The notes under the pieces were generated by a model. The model worked only from the letters and a program-made list of their open reading frames with translations, did no database searches and was not told where the DNA came from. Of a stretch of 64,000 nt of DNA, positions 50,455 to 64,000 are shown one piece after another. The DNA is from Zeus faber (taxonomy: Eukaryota > Chordata > Actinopteri > Zeiformes > Zeidae). Positions within the stretch are counted from its first letter, which is position 1. Each line of letters begins with the position of its first letter. The translations under genes and the position numbers were made by a program. The DNA lies in assembly GCA_960531495.1 (NCBI GenBank), contig OY482865.1, positions 7,330,108 through 7,394,107 on the forward strand, given 5' to 3'.

Positions 50455-50943
50455 CAGTGGTACCTCGACTTACGACTGTAATCCTTTCCATAAGAACGGA
50501 CGTATGTTAAAACAGTCGTATGTCGAGGCAATTTTTCACATATAAATTACGAAATCATGAAGGGTGAAAATAATCAAAATACACAGCACAAACACAGTAT
50601 GTATGGAAAAAATATCGATAAGCCACGAACTACGTGCACACACCATGTAGATCGCCCGCTGACTGACTGCCGACTGGCTGCCGACTGGCTGCCGACTGGC
50701 TGCCGACTGGCTGCCGACTGGCTGACTGCTTACTGGCTGCTGACTGCTGACTGGCTGCCGACTGGCTGGGGACTGGCTATTGACTGCTGACTGGCTGCTG
50801 ACTGGCTGCCGATGCGCCAACTGCAAATTTCCACGGTCGTATGGAGCAGTCGGTCGCAAGTCGATACAAATTTTTGCGGCTATCGCTACTCGTATCTTGG
50901 ATTAGTTGTAAGTAGATGCAGTCGTAAGTCGAGGTACCACTGT
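50455..50943. mobile_element. Mariner-like MITE with internal minisatellite
   Basis: The terminal inverted repeats CAGTGGTACCTCGACTTACG (50455-50474) and CGTAAGTCGAGGTACCACTG (50922-50941) are long and nearly perfect. The left end follows a TA dinucleotide, and a second inner pair (CGTATG...TCGA) is visible. The element is non-coding. Its middle (50657-50812) is a tandem array of an 11-bp unit, GACTGGCTGCC, with about a dozen imperfect copies. Confidence 0.88.
50657..50812. repeat. 11-bp minisatellite (GACTGGCTGCC)n
   Basis: Tandem copies of the unit with variants (GACTGCT, GACTGGCTGCT) inside the MITE. On the minus strand it reads as a Ser-Gln-Pro-Val type repeat, which is a by-product of the unit and not a gene. 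Confidence 0.9.
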
Positions 50944-51865
50944 GCTAAATTATGAGATGTATAAATGATTGCCTGTCATTATAGGTGTAATTCATAGACT
51001 AGAATTCATAACTAGATGTTGCTTACTTCCATAGTACTTCGGGTGACTAGCAAGCTTACTGTTTTCTGTCTCTTGACACCAATAGCACATCAGATCACCT
51101 GAGATTGTGATCGGGTTGCCTGCTCAATAACAGTGACACCATTTGCTGAACCCAGTGTGTATTGATTCAGATTTAAAATATTTTTAAAGACCAGGTGACT
51201 TTTTCCTCCTCTATTCAGTAGTGCACATGCTCTTCACCACCCTCTAGGTATACTACTGTCCATAAGCCAGATTGTTTATGCGATTTTCCCCGAAAAACGT
51301 GGCAAAAAACACTGTCTGGAACATAGAAACGGCTGCATTTATGAATGGACAGAGAGGCAAATGCTGGTTCTTCCTGCTTGACGACTGATCTGCCTGTACC
51401 TTCTGCTTTGGAAAGTGATCCAGTATTCGTTATTTATATATATATTTTTCATCATTGTCAAGACAGCCATCTGTTTCCAGACGCCCTTAGTGCTACTCGC
51501 CAAAGACGGGGTCTCCCTGGATCGGGAGCAGGGGCGCGACGACCGACATCTTACAGACGGCGTCCCAATGGAACCAGACGCTGTGTCCTGTTCTGGTCCC
51601 CCTGAAGGGTTGCTGCCACCATTGGCTGTCACTCATCAAACGCACACGCCACAGAGGACTAGTAATCTGCCAGCTGGTGTGTCTCCTTGTGGGTGCGGGA
51701 TGACTGACAGCGTGCGTGTATGTGTGCGTGTGCGGGCGCGCGCGCTTTGGGATTTGTAGGCGGTGAGGGTCTATGTCATGTGTGTATGTTGTCTGGCAGT
51801 TGCATATACGCAATATGCAGACACGGTGGGCAATTCTGTGTGTGTGTGTGTGTGTGTTTCAGTCT
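50944..51865. other. Intronic sequence, no gene recognised
   Basis: Ordinary intron DNA with GT/GC-alternating patches near 51713-51745 and a (GT)n tract at about 51838-51857. Confidence 0.5.
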
Positions 51866-51931
51866 CTTGGTTTTCTGTACTTGCTCCTTCCACTGGAGAA
51901 AAGATGGCCAGGGTCCTTGATGTAGTTCAGC
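51866..51931 (+). repeat. Shared 65-bp module, copy 2
   Basis: The 38 bp at 51882-51919 are identical to 38203-38240, with flanking similarity. A GT tract lies just before it and a CT tract about 40 bp after it. Confidence 0.85.
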
Positions 51932-51969
51932 ATTATTACAGACCTCTTCAGAAAGAGGGAGCCGGAGGC

Positions 51970-52001
<32 letters not shown>

Positions 52002-52793
52002 CTCTGTCAGCAGTGATGTAAACATATTGGTGAGCACCTCGGCAGTCGATCAATTCAAGGAAACCTTTCTCAGGCGTTTTTTGTTTTATTGCGCATTTTC
52101 TGTCCTTCTCTCATCCTCGACTTTTTTTGTCCTCCATGACGTCCCCTCTGATCCTCAGCAGAAACAGTAGAAACTACACTTCTCAACGAGAAACTCAGTC
52201 ACTACATCGACCCCCATGGTCACTCAGACACTTACAAGGTCTTTCTCTCTCTCCCTCTCTCTCTTGCTCTCTCTCTCTCTCTCACCATTATATGCACATG
52301 TATTGGCAAGTTTTGGCTGAGTGGTCGGTGCAAAGTCTCTAAGCTTTTATTGTTTCATGTTTAATGTTGTGTTTCCAAGGTTATACATGTGCATAGAAGT
52401 TCATGCCTGATTAAATGTGATTAAAAAAAAATAAAAATTCTATAATACTTGCCTTCAGAGAAGGAAGAAAGAAAGAAAGCATTTCCAATTGAATATTGTT
52501 CCTGAAAAAGCCAACAGGTCGCATATATTGTACTAAAGCAACGAGCTGCCGGGAAAAGTGCTTGGATTTCCTTTAATTTAACTACAAACCCAGTTAGGTG
52601 TTGCAAAGAAACTGTCCACTGGGAAATTAATGAAGACTGATCTGAATGCGCCGCCGGAATGCAGGCGCATGCACGCACGCACACACACACACACACACAC
52701 ACGCGCACACACACAAACTCTATTCCAAGACAAACACTGTCGATGCTTCTGTAGCTCTGAACAGCCATGGTTGTCTGAACCTTATCTCTACCT

Positions 52794-52842
<49 letters not shown>

Positions 52843-52859
52843 CTTTCTTTGTCTGTCTC

Positions 52860-52910
<51 letters not shown>

Positions 52911-53084
52911 CAATCCAAGAGATTGACAGATCATTGGCCTAGCCTTCTGTGGTCTCTACATCAACTCTGGGCGTTCATTATTGTCCAAATCTTATCTGGA
53001 GCTGTCATCTCCCCTTTTGTCACTTTGGGTTTTTTTTTTTTTTTAACCCCCCCCCTTTTTTTTTTTTTTTTTTTTTTAACCTTT

Positions 53085-53128
<44 letters not shown>

Positions 53129-53382
53129 CACCTTGTTGATAGCCATCCGCTGCCACAATAGCAGCCAATCTGGAGCCATTGTTGTCTTTAATGGAACGGT
53201 CGGAGAGGAGAGGAGGGACTATTGATGTGAGAGAGGGAGAGAGAATAGTGAATGAAAGTTTGGAATAAAGGAGTAGGAAAGAGGGCCAAAGTATGTGCCC
53301 CAGAGAAAGGATGCAGCAGATTATGTCAACCCGTTCATTCATATTTCTTTGCAGGTGTGTGCTCTTGCAGGTGTTCCGGAGG
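51932..53382. other. Intronic low-complexity region
   Basis: (CT)n at about 51970-51998, 52240-52282 and 52798-52840; (CA)n at about 52680-52700, 52863-52908 and 53087-53125; a T/C homopolymer patch at about 53030-53078. No exon; long frames here are repeat artefacts. Confidence 0.8.
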
Positions 53383-55200
<1,818 letters not shown>

Positions 55201-55241
55201 GGAGAGAGAGGGACACGCACGTGTGCAAACACACGCACACA

Positions 55242-55310
<69 letters not shown>

Positions 55311-55562
55311 GCACACACACACATAGACAGACAGGGAGAGAGAGGAACACACACACACACACACAGACAGGGAGAGAGGGGAACACACACATACACAGAC
55401 AGGGAGAGAGAGGGACACACACACACACACAGACAGGGAGAGAGAGGAACACACACACACACACAGACAGGGAGAGAGAGGAACACACACACACACACAC
55501 CCACACACACACACACCTACACAGACAGGGAGAGAGAGGGGGACACACAGACAGAGAGAGCG
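55201..55562. repeat. Composite CA / (CAGACAGGGAGAGAGAG) minisatellite
   Basis: A CA run to about 55323, then five to six tandem units, each a CA stretch of varying length followed by AGACAGGGAGAGAGAGG. Frames across it on both strands are repeat artefacts. Confidence 0.95.
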
Positions 55563-55870
55563 TTTTGAGTTTTTTGTGATAAATATGTGGTATGAACTGT
55601 TTCCAGTGGCAAAAGGACAAACAACTGCACGACAATTGAATTAACAAAGCAATAACTAAATACATACATATTTGTAATGATATACCGTGGAAATCATAAT
55701 ACTAATAAAAAAATATAGAATAAACAAATAAAAACCTTATTAAACATACAAGAAATAAAGGCCCCAAAGGGAAAGGAAAAAAAGACAACCATTTATATTA
55801 CCATACCAAGGAACCAACCAAACAATGGTCACATTTCCCTCTAAAACAGCAAAGTATTGCTTGTAGCAGA

Positions 55871-55942
<72 letters not shown>

Positions 55943-55946
55943 CAGT
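55563..55946. repeat. AT-rich spacer and (CA)n microsatellite
   Basis: AT-rich intron DNA followed by a pure CA run at about 55871-55938 that abuts the LINE fragment. Confidence 0.9.
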
Positions 55947-57200
55947 TGACCTTCAGCTTAACAACTATCTAACCTCAAACAGCCTTTTAGACACCTATCA
56001 ATCTCAGCTTTTGACCTCGTCATAGCACAGAAACAACACTTATTAAAGTTCTGAACAATCTACACATAAACACTGTTGCAAAAAAACGATCTGCTCTTCT
56101 GCTCCTGGATCTCAGTGCTGACTTTGACACTGTTGACCATCAGATTTTATTAGCGAGAACACAAAAATGGGTCGGTCTATCTGGTTCCCAGTTCAAAATT
56201 GGTTCAAAGCCTACCTACAGGACCGGCAGTTCTTCGTGTCCATTGGAGATTTTGTGTCAAACAAAGTGGATATTATATGTGGAGTGCCCCAAAGTTCGAT
56301 TCTGGGACCATTATTGTTTAACCTCTATATGCTTCTACTGGCACATATTGTAAAGAAACACAAAATAAATTACCATAATTATGCAGATGATTCACAACTG
56401 TACATATCCCTATCTCCTGATGACCTACTCCCCATACACTCAGTGTATTAATGATATTAATGTATGGATGTCAAAGAACTTTTTACAACTGAACATGAGA
56501 CAAAACAGAAATACTCATCTTCTGTGCAAAGGCTCAAAGACAGAAAATTGCATTGCATCTTAGTTCTCTGTCCCTGGAGAGCAAGACTGAAGCCAAAAAT
56601 CTGGGTGTAATCATAGACGGCAATCTAAATTTTATGAGCCATATGAATCAAATCACAAAATCAGCTTTCTACCATCTAAAAAAAAATCAAGATGAGGAGG
56701 CTTCCTGTCAAAAGCAGCCTCCGAAAAATTAATCCATGCATTCATAAAGAGTAGATTGGACTACTGTAATGGCCTATTCACCGGCCTCCTGAAATCAGCC
56801 GTGCGGCGGCTACAGTTAATCCAAAATGCGGCTGCACTCGTTCTCACTGGGACAAAAAAGTTTGAACATATCACACCTGTTCTTAGATCTCTACATTGGC
56901 TCCCCATCAAAACTAGAATTGATTTTGAGATTCTGCTACTTGTATATCAAGCTATAAATGGCCTTGCACCTCAGTATATAAAAGAAATGCTAATTATACA
57001 CGAACCAGCAAGAACTCTCAGGTCCACAGGCAGTGGTCCTTGAACTACCCCTCGTACCAACTCTAAAGCAGGAGAAGCTGCTTTCTGTATCTATGCCCCA
57101 AGTAAATTGAACACCCTGCCGAGGGACCTGAGAGAGGCCCCCACACTGAATACTTTTAAAAGCAGGTTAAAAACCTTGCTGTTCGCTACAGTCTATGACT
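55947..57200 (+). pseudogene. L2-type LINE reverse transcriptase remnant
   Basis: In order: the finger region (about 55950-56090), the motif LLDLSADFDTVDH with the first catalytic Asp (56100-56145), NWFKAYLQDRQFFVSIGDF, GVPQ-S-S (normally GVPQ-G-S) near 56281-56298, and the catalytic Y-A-D-D box at 56380-56391. A frameshift near 56450 is followed by the C-terminal domain (SRLDYCNGLFTGLL, LVYQAINGLAPQYI) at 56750-57190. At least three frameshifts or stops make it non-functional. The family enzyme copies LINE RNA at nicked target DNA. Confidence 0.9.
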
Positions 57201-57360
57201 GACTGACTAAAGTCTGTCTGTCCGTCTGAGTTACCGGTTCTGGTGCTGTGGCTGCTGCTAACCTTATACCTAAACTTAACCCTCGCTTACTTGATGGCTA
57301 AAAATAAGCATCTCTAACCCTATACCGTAACCTAAACACCTCTAACCTCATACCTCAACT

Positions 57361-59140
57361 TAACCGTCTCTAACCTGAGGACTTCTCCGGTTCCGGTGAG
57401 AGCTACCACTTCCGGTTCCGGGGACTTCTTTGTGTGTGCATTGCTGTTGTCTTTTTTGCTGTTGTTTTTTGTTGCTCTGTTTCTGTTGTTGTTTTGTGGC
57501 TGCTGCTGCTCTTTCTGTTGCTGTTGTTGTAGTTTCTGTTGTGATATTACAGTGAGAGGATTATAAGAAGGGTGTGTTTTCGGAGAGATAGTCAAAAGGA
57601 TCTCCCTCCCGAGGTCAAAATGAAAAACTTGACCCGTAATTTAGGGAAGCTAATTAAAACACCGTGACTGGATTAAGATGAGACGGTGCACACAGTTGAA
57701 ATTTCCGTTTCTGGTGAGGGCTACCACTTCCGGTTCCGGTGACGTCTTCGCTTGTGCACTGTTGGCGCTACTATTGCTGCTGCCGTTTTCTGTTGCTGCT
57801 ATTGTTTCTGCTGGTATTGTCGTTGCTGCTGCTAACCTTATACCTGAACTTAACCATCTACCGTGACTGGATTTAGATGAGATGGTGCACACAGTTGAAA
57901 TCTCAGTGTCTGGTGAGGGCTGCCACTTCCTGTTCCGGTGGCGTCTTTGCTGTGCGTCGCTTCACTGAGAACTGTTGACTCAGTACAGATGATATTTTTT
58001 GTTCCGGTGAGAGCTACCACTTCCGGTTCCGGTGACGTCTTCGCTTGTGCACTGTTGCTGCTGCTGTTTTTACTGCTGCTATTGTTGCTGCTGGTACAGT
58101 AGCCGCTCGTGTTGTTATTGCTGCTGGTGGTGTTGTTGGTGCTGCTAACCTTATACCTTAACTGGTGTTGTCGTTGCCGCTGCTAACCTTATACCTAAAC
58201 TTAATCATCTCTGACCTTATTCCTTAACCTAATCATCTCGAACATTATACCTAAACAAAACAATCCCTAAACTTATACCTAAACTTAAACATCCCCAACC
58301 TTATACCCTAATTTAAATATCTCTAACTTTGTACCTCAACTCAACATCTCCAACCTGAGTGACTTTTCCGGTTCCGGTGAGAGCTACCACTTCTAGTTCC
58401 GGTGAGGTCTTTGCGTGTCCGTTGCTGTTGTTGCTCCTGCTTTGGTTTTGCTGTTGTTGCTGCTGGTGTTGATGTTGCTGCTATTTCTTTTGCTGTGGTG
58501 GTTTCTGTTGTGATATTACAGTTAGAGGGTCATAAGAAGGGTGTGTTTTCGTCTAGAGAGAGTCAAAAGGATCTCCCTCCCGAGGTTGAATTGAAAACTT
58601 GACCCGTAACTTTAAATTAAATTAAAGGACCGTGACTGGATTAAGATGAGACGGTGCACGCAGTTGAAATTTCCGTTTCCGGTGAGGGCTACCACGTCCG
58701 GTTCTGGTTACGTCTTTGCTGTGCTTTACGTCGTTGAGATGACATGGTACACACTGTTGACTCAGTACAGATGAGGAGATTTCTGATTCCGGTGAGAGCT
58801 ACGACTTCCGGTCCTGGTGACGTCTTCGCTTGTGCGTTGTTGCTGTTGTTGTTTTTGTTGGTGCTGTTGTCTGCTGCTGGTATAGTCACTGCTGGTGTTG
58901 TCATTGCTGCTGCTGCTGGTGCTGTTGTTGGTGCCGCTAACCTTATACCTTAACTGGTGTTGTCGTTGCTGCTGCTAACCTTATACCTCAACTTAACTCT
59001 CGCTTACCTTATACCTCAACTTAACGTAAACGTATACCTCGACATAACCATCTCTAACCTGAGTGACCGTTCCAGTTCCGGTGAGAGCTACCGCTTCCGG
59101 TTGCGGTGACGTCTTTGCGTGCGCGTTGCTGCTGTTGTTG
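57361..59140 (+). repeat. Higher-order tandem array of a CCGGT-rich module
   Basis: Eight copies of a roughly 45-bp module (core GGTGAGAGCTACCACTTCCG) start near 57387, 57701, 57899, 57996, 58367, 58669, 58783 and 59071. Each is followed by TTG/CTG-rich DNA of varying length or by a short GTGCTTCGCTTC-like end. Three kinds of lead-in alternate: ACCTTATACCTAAACTTAAC, GTGACTGGATTAAGATGAGA and GACTCAGTACAGATGA. The order repeats with a period of about 0.97 kb (57387 to 58367, 57701 to 58669), so the array is itself built of larger units. Confidence 0.85.
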
Positions 59141-59432
59141 TTGCTGCTGGTGTCGATGTTGCTGCTGCCGTTGTTGTTGTATATGTGGCTGTTGTTGCTG
59201 CTGTTGTTGTTTTCTGTTGCTGTTGTTGCCACTGTGGTTAGAGTCGCTTTTATTGTTGTTTTTGCTGTCTTTGTTGTTGCTTTTGTTGTTGCTGTTGTTT
59301 CAGGGGCATTCTTTTGTAATGACCGGCTGACAACTACGTTCTCTCTTTCTTTTTTGTATTTCTTTGTAAAGCGCATTGTGTTGCCCTGGTATGAAATGCG
59401 CTCTATAAATAAAGTGTGACTTGACTTGACTT

Positions 59433-59437
<5 letters not shown>

Positions 59438-59474
<37 letters not shown>

Positions 59475-59640
59475 GGCAGAGAGAGAGACACACACACACA
59501 CACAAACAAACACACACAGACAGGCAGAGAGAGAGACACACATGGAGTGAGAGAGAGAGAGAGCGAGAGACACACACACACACACACACACAGAGGGAGA
59601 GAGACACACATGGAGAGAGGGAGAGACACACAGACACAGA
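59438..59640. repeat. Composite CA / (CAGACAGGCAGAGAGAGA) minisatellite
   Basis: CA runs separated by AGACAGGCAGAGAGAGAG-type inserts, starting at the last bases of the LINE tail. The inserts differ by one base from those of the minisatellite at 55324-55562, 4 kb upstream. Confidence 0.93.
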
Positions 59641-60947
<1,307 letters not shown>

Positions 60948-60951
<4 letters not shown>

Positions 60952-62485
60952 CATCATAAAAAACAAGAGTAGGAAAGAATAATTCATAAAAAATATAACA
61001 TAACAGCCTTTACAGTGTCCCAGCAAAATGATGAATAGTTAAACTTCAACGTTATTTCATTTACAAGTTGTTGTCACTTTTAGAGAATGTACAAAAATTG
61101 CCATTTTGATCACAGGTTTACTGTTTTCTCCCCGATCGTTGTATGGACACTCAAGCATAAGAAAAGACAAAATCTTATCAAATAGGGACGGTGTCCATAG
61201 CGTGTCCTCTTCAGCTGAATGTTTTGTTTATTAACATGTTGCATTGTTTCCCATTTATGTATTAGACTGTGGCAGGACACCACAGTCTCCTGTTGCAAAC
61301 AAAAATACAATTAATTAAAAAAAACAAAAAAAAAAGTATATTTATATTTTTTGCTGGCCAATCTACTGGCAGCCTGCTACATGCAAACCGTGCAAGTCCG
61401 TCAAATGTTCGGCTACCGTCAGGCAGACAGACATAGGCTCCGGATAGCTGCTATGAAGACCGGCTAAATTGGCTTCAGGGTAGGCTCAACTTCGATACAC
61501 GATACTTGAGTTGATGCAGAATGGGTTAACGTTATTGGATTTTTTTTCATTATGAAACAATTGTGAATCTATTCTTGACATTTTCACCTCAAAGTTCACC
61601 CGACTGATGCATCTAAATGTTGAGGTCGTCCCAAAAAATTCGGTATCCACCCACTGGAGTCTCGGTAAATACTGCTGCAAACGCCGATGTGTTAGCCCGA
61701 GCCCGGCTGATCCGGGGCGGGTGGTGGGGGATCCACGTGCACATCAGCTTATCTTACCTTTCATTTTACCGCCTGACTGCAGCCGTGCGGGTGGCGTATG
61801 GAAAACAGGCTTGTGATGTTCTTGAGGACAGATTTGTATTTTCCGCTAATGGAGCCTATTGAGTAGTTGCTCTTCTTCCATTGTTATTCAGACTTTGTTC
61901 TCTCTTCTGTTTATTTATTTATTTTTGTATCTCATGTCTTTAATGCGTCGTACCCTGTGTGTTAGGTGTGAAATGGCCCAGCCGAAGGCTCGTTAAATCC
62001 ATAATGGCTCGCTGCGCCACTTTGGCAATAAATCATCAAAGTGAAAATGGAGAAAGTGTAATATCCACTGTGATCTGTTGGCTCCGTGCCTAAAGCTGGA
62101 GAAATTTCAAATGCAAACCAATCAAGTAGGCTTCACCGAAAGGGAACACATTTTTAGTGCGTGTACAAGAAAATTACATGCAGAGAGCATTCCACACCAT
62201 GTGTTACCTCTGTGAAAGAGAATCACCTCTACTTTTCTCATTTGGAGAGTTCCTCTATTTTCCGCAAAACTCATCTTACAAGACCGGCTTTAAGGGTGCT
62301 GGGGCGCTGAGATTTCTACCCCCCCAACAAAGAAAGTTTCTTGTTAGTAGGAGGAAAACCTCTCGGAGAAAGCTATTACTCTCTGATGGCGAAATTTCAT
62401 CACGCCTCGCAATGTGGCCCACGAATAATGAGCCATATTTAAATCCAGTAGATCAAGGTGGTGACTTGGTTTGTTCTTCTTTTAG
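60948..62485. other. End of 21.4 kb intron, 3' splice site of exon C
   Basis: No further exon. 61950-62140 and 62370-62460 are complex, non-repetitive and might be conserved non-coding DNA. The intron ends in a conventional pyrimidine-rich acceptor (TTTGTTCTTCTTTTAG, 62470-62485), unlike the two exons upstream. Confidence 0.6.
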
Positions 62486-62561
62486 GACAACTACACGTTC
62501 GCGCAGCCCGGAATCCAGAGAAAGGTCAAGGCACTGGAGGAGCTGGTCAGCAGGATCGACG
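62486..62561 (+). CDS. tbc1d22a/b: TBC1D22-family Rab-GAP, TBC-domain exon C
   Basis: Internal exon of 76 nt starting in phase 0 directly after the exon B phase. It encodes DNYTFAQPGIQRKVKALEEL then VSRID, and ends G|GTAAGA with one base left over. The peptide DNYTFAQPGIQ is a hallmark of TBC1D22A/B and follows KLLDGIQ of exon B exactly as in the family. KVKALEELVSRID is closer to TBC1D22B than to mammalian TBC1D22A as I recall them. The splice sites on both sides are strong, with a pyrimidine-rich acceptor and a consensus donor. The exon belongs to the C-terminal half of the TBC domain. The following exon (starting with the EQVH-type helix) is not in the window. Confidence 0.96.
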
Positions 62562-62801
62562 GTAAGATCGGTCTGTCCTCCTGGCGGTCTTTACGCAGGG
62601 TTTCTACAGGTCCTTGGGGGGGGGGGGGGGCTTAAAATGTCTTTAAGGGTTTAAGACTCACGCCGCCCGAGTGGGGTTTTCAGGGCCCTCCAACACAGAG
62701 ACACGGACGGCGGTATTGAAAACACACCAGCTTATTGTAGCCAGTGGGCAAGGTGGAACAAGCCTGGAGCAGATGGACAACATGTCATTACAAGGGCTCC
62801 T

Positions 62802-62804
<3 letters not shown>
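62562..62804. other. Intron after exon C, with G run
   Basis: Strong donor GTAAGA at 62562, a G run at about 62618-62630, then ordinary DNA. Confidence 0.7.
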
Positions 62805-62871
<67 letters not shown>

Positions 62872-62886
62872 TGTGTGTGTGTGTGT

Positions 62887-62917
<31 letters not shown>
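62805..62917. repeat. (GT)n microsatellite with two TC interruptions
   Basis: About 113 bp of GT, interrupted near 62870 and 62890. Confidence 0.97.
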
Positions 62918-62954
62918 ACCTGTTGCTCGTTGATTGCTCCAACGAGCAACAGGT
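62918..62954. repeat. Perfect 15-bp-arm hairpin next to the GT tract
   Basis: ACCTGTTGCTCGTTG at 62918-62932 and its exact reverse complement at 62940-62954, with a 7-nt loop. It begins at the last base of the GT repeat. Confidence 0.95.
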
Positions 62955-63433
62955 GTACTGCCACCCTGATCCTGGGCCTTTGGACTTGAATTACCTCGGC
63001 CCAAAGACAGGTGTGGCTGCTCAAACCACACCACCCCCACACACCAGTCTTAAATTCCGTTTTTTACAAATATTAGACCTTAAAAGTCATTCAATTTGAA
63101 TGACTTAGCTCTACTAAACACTAAGCCTGCTGACCCTATCATGAGCCTTGAAGTTTGTCTTAAAACTTTTTAAAAAGTTTCAAATTTAACTCTCCGATAC
63201 CTGAGGACAACCTGTTCTGTTTGCCTCCGTCTACCCTTCTATCCCAACTTTTTTCTTCTCTCTCACTCGCTCTCTCTCCCTCTCTCTCTCTCTCATTTCA
63301 CTTGTTTTGTTTCCTGGTCGGTCTCTCCTACACCTCCCCTCTTGTTTCCAGTTCTCTCTGTTTTATTGAGCAGTATTCCTCCCAGCTGCTTTTTGTCCCT
63401 CTGTTTCAATTGTTTGCGCGCGTGTGCACACAC

Positions 63434-63483
<50 letters not shown>

Positions 63484-64000
63484 CATGCAGAATATCTTGA
63501 GTCCTAGCAGGCTAGTCCTTCTCCACCTGAGGCCAACCTGTGATGTCGGCCTCCCAAAACATGTCTGCTCCATGTCTGCTCGGCTGATCTGCTGCGATCG
63601 CTCTCTCGCTCGCTCCTGTCCTCCAATTCCTTTTTTTTTTTTTTTCCAAATTCATTTTACCTCCCAAAACTCAGCGTGGCTATATTTAGCCAGGAGCTGT
63701 GTATGTATGCAGGCGCAGCGTGGTAGGATCAGAGCAGGGGGTTGGTTCAATATCTTAGGGGTATTAGTGTTGTCTTTCTCGCCAAGCAACAGAGTTTTAG
63801 ATTCTTAAAAAGCTCCTGAGAACTTTTTAAACTCCTTTTTTTTTTTAGTTCCTTAATGTGTTTGGTTTTAACTTTTTACTCAGCTCTTGAAACTTCTAGT
63901 TTTAACTCTGGTATTTTTCATGGCCTGCCTCAGAAAAATATTGTGGAATGTCTCAGTGCTTCCCGGCTTTTGCTTAAATTGTGCGTCAGATACTTGGCAG
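62955..64000. other. Intronic sequence with (CT)n and (CA)n
   Basis: CT-rich at about 63256-63296; (CA)n at about 63427-63481; poly(T) at about 63629-63646 and 63837-63848. The next TBC exon is not seen before the window ends. Confidence 0.6.

Larger units (their letters stand above)
55947..59440 (+). mobile_element. L2-type LINE with an expanded 3' region
   Basis: Reverse transcriptase and C-terminal domain remnants span 55947-57200. A roughly 2 kb higher-order repeat array follows (57200-59310), and then a classic L2-style 3' end: TTTGTAAAGCGCATTGTG, a CTCTATAAATAAAG tail near 59401-59414 and a terminal (ACTTG)n short repeat ending at about 59437. The element is 5'-truncated, as is usual for LINEs. 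The tail is directly continued by a CA-rich minisatellite. Whether the array belongs to the natural 3' UTR of this family or grew in this copy is not known. Confidence 0.85.

Noticed and set aside
50536..50859. Ser-Gln-Pro-Val repeat protein
   Set aside because: Translation of the 11-bp minisatellite within a MITE.
59063..59419. Hydrophobic Leu/Val-rich frame resembling a membrane or signal segment (also 57678, 58744)
   Set aside because: Arises from CTG/TTG-rich filler of the repeat array; the same pattern recurs after each module.

Overview
This is vertebrate nuclear DNA, almost certainly from a ray-finned (teleost) fish. The grounds are exons of a conserved eukaryotic Rab-GAP gene separated by very long introns, and a mobile-element set typical of teleosts: Tc1-like DNA transposons, L2/jockey-type LINEs, a tRNA-derived SINE with the common teleost tail, and several MITEs. 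GT/CA microsatellites are extremely dense, with more than twenty tracts over about 40 bp. There is no operon, phage, plasmid, CRISPR or other prokaryotic structure. The species cannot be read from the sequence.

The only host gene I can support is a TBC1D22-family gene (Gyp1-type Rab GTPase-activating protein) on the + strand. Three consecutive coding exons are visible at 6785-6899 (115 nt), 40979-41085 (107 nt) and 62486-62561 (76 nt). They join in phase into one 99-codon stretch of the TBC catalytic domain that contains the glutamine finger (Y-V-Q). The two complete introns are about 34.1 kb and 21.4 kb. Everything before 6785 and after 62561 is read as intron of the same gene. The arginine-finger exon upstream and the C-terminal exons downstream are not recognised in the window.

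Layout: 1-6.8 kb is intron with MITE family copy 1 (1775-2416). Intron 34.1 kb (6.9-41 kb) holds a diverged duplication (8.9-9.9 kb), a 163-bp pure GA tract, a degraded LINE carrying a nested MITE and two abutting palindromes (18.0-20.3 kb), a Tc1-like element split by about 2.1 kb of foreign DNA (21.6-24.7 kb), an L2-like fragment (27.8 kb), Tc1 copy A (28.8-30.3 kb), MITE copies 2 and 3, and a SINE (35.2 kb). Intron 21.4 kb (41.1-62.5 kb) holds Tc1 copy B (47.9-49.6 kb), a MITE with an internal minisatellite (50.5-50.9 kb), composite minisatellites, and an L2-type LINE whose 3' region is a roughly 2 kb higher-order repeat array (55.9-59.4 kb).

The signal most worth following is the splicing architecture. 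Two of the three exons have their polypyrimidine tract replaced by a TG repeat. The middle exon also has a CA repeat three bases into its donor, so complementary repeats bracket it. Skipping either of the first two exons breaks the frame, while skipping both keeps it. None of the transposase or reverse transcriptase genes seen here is intact.
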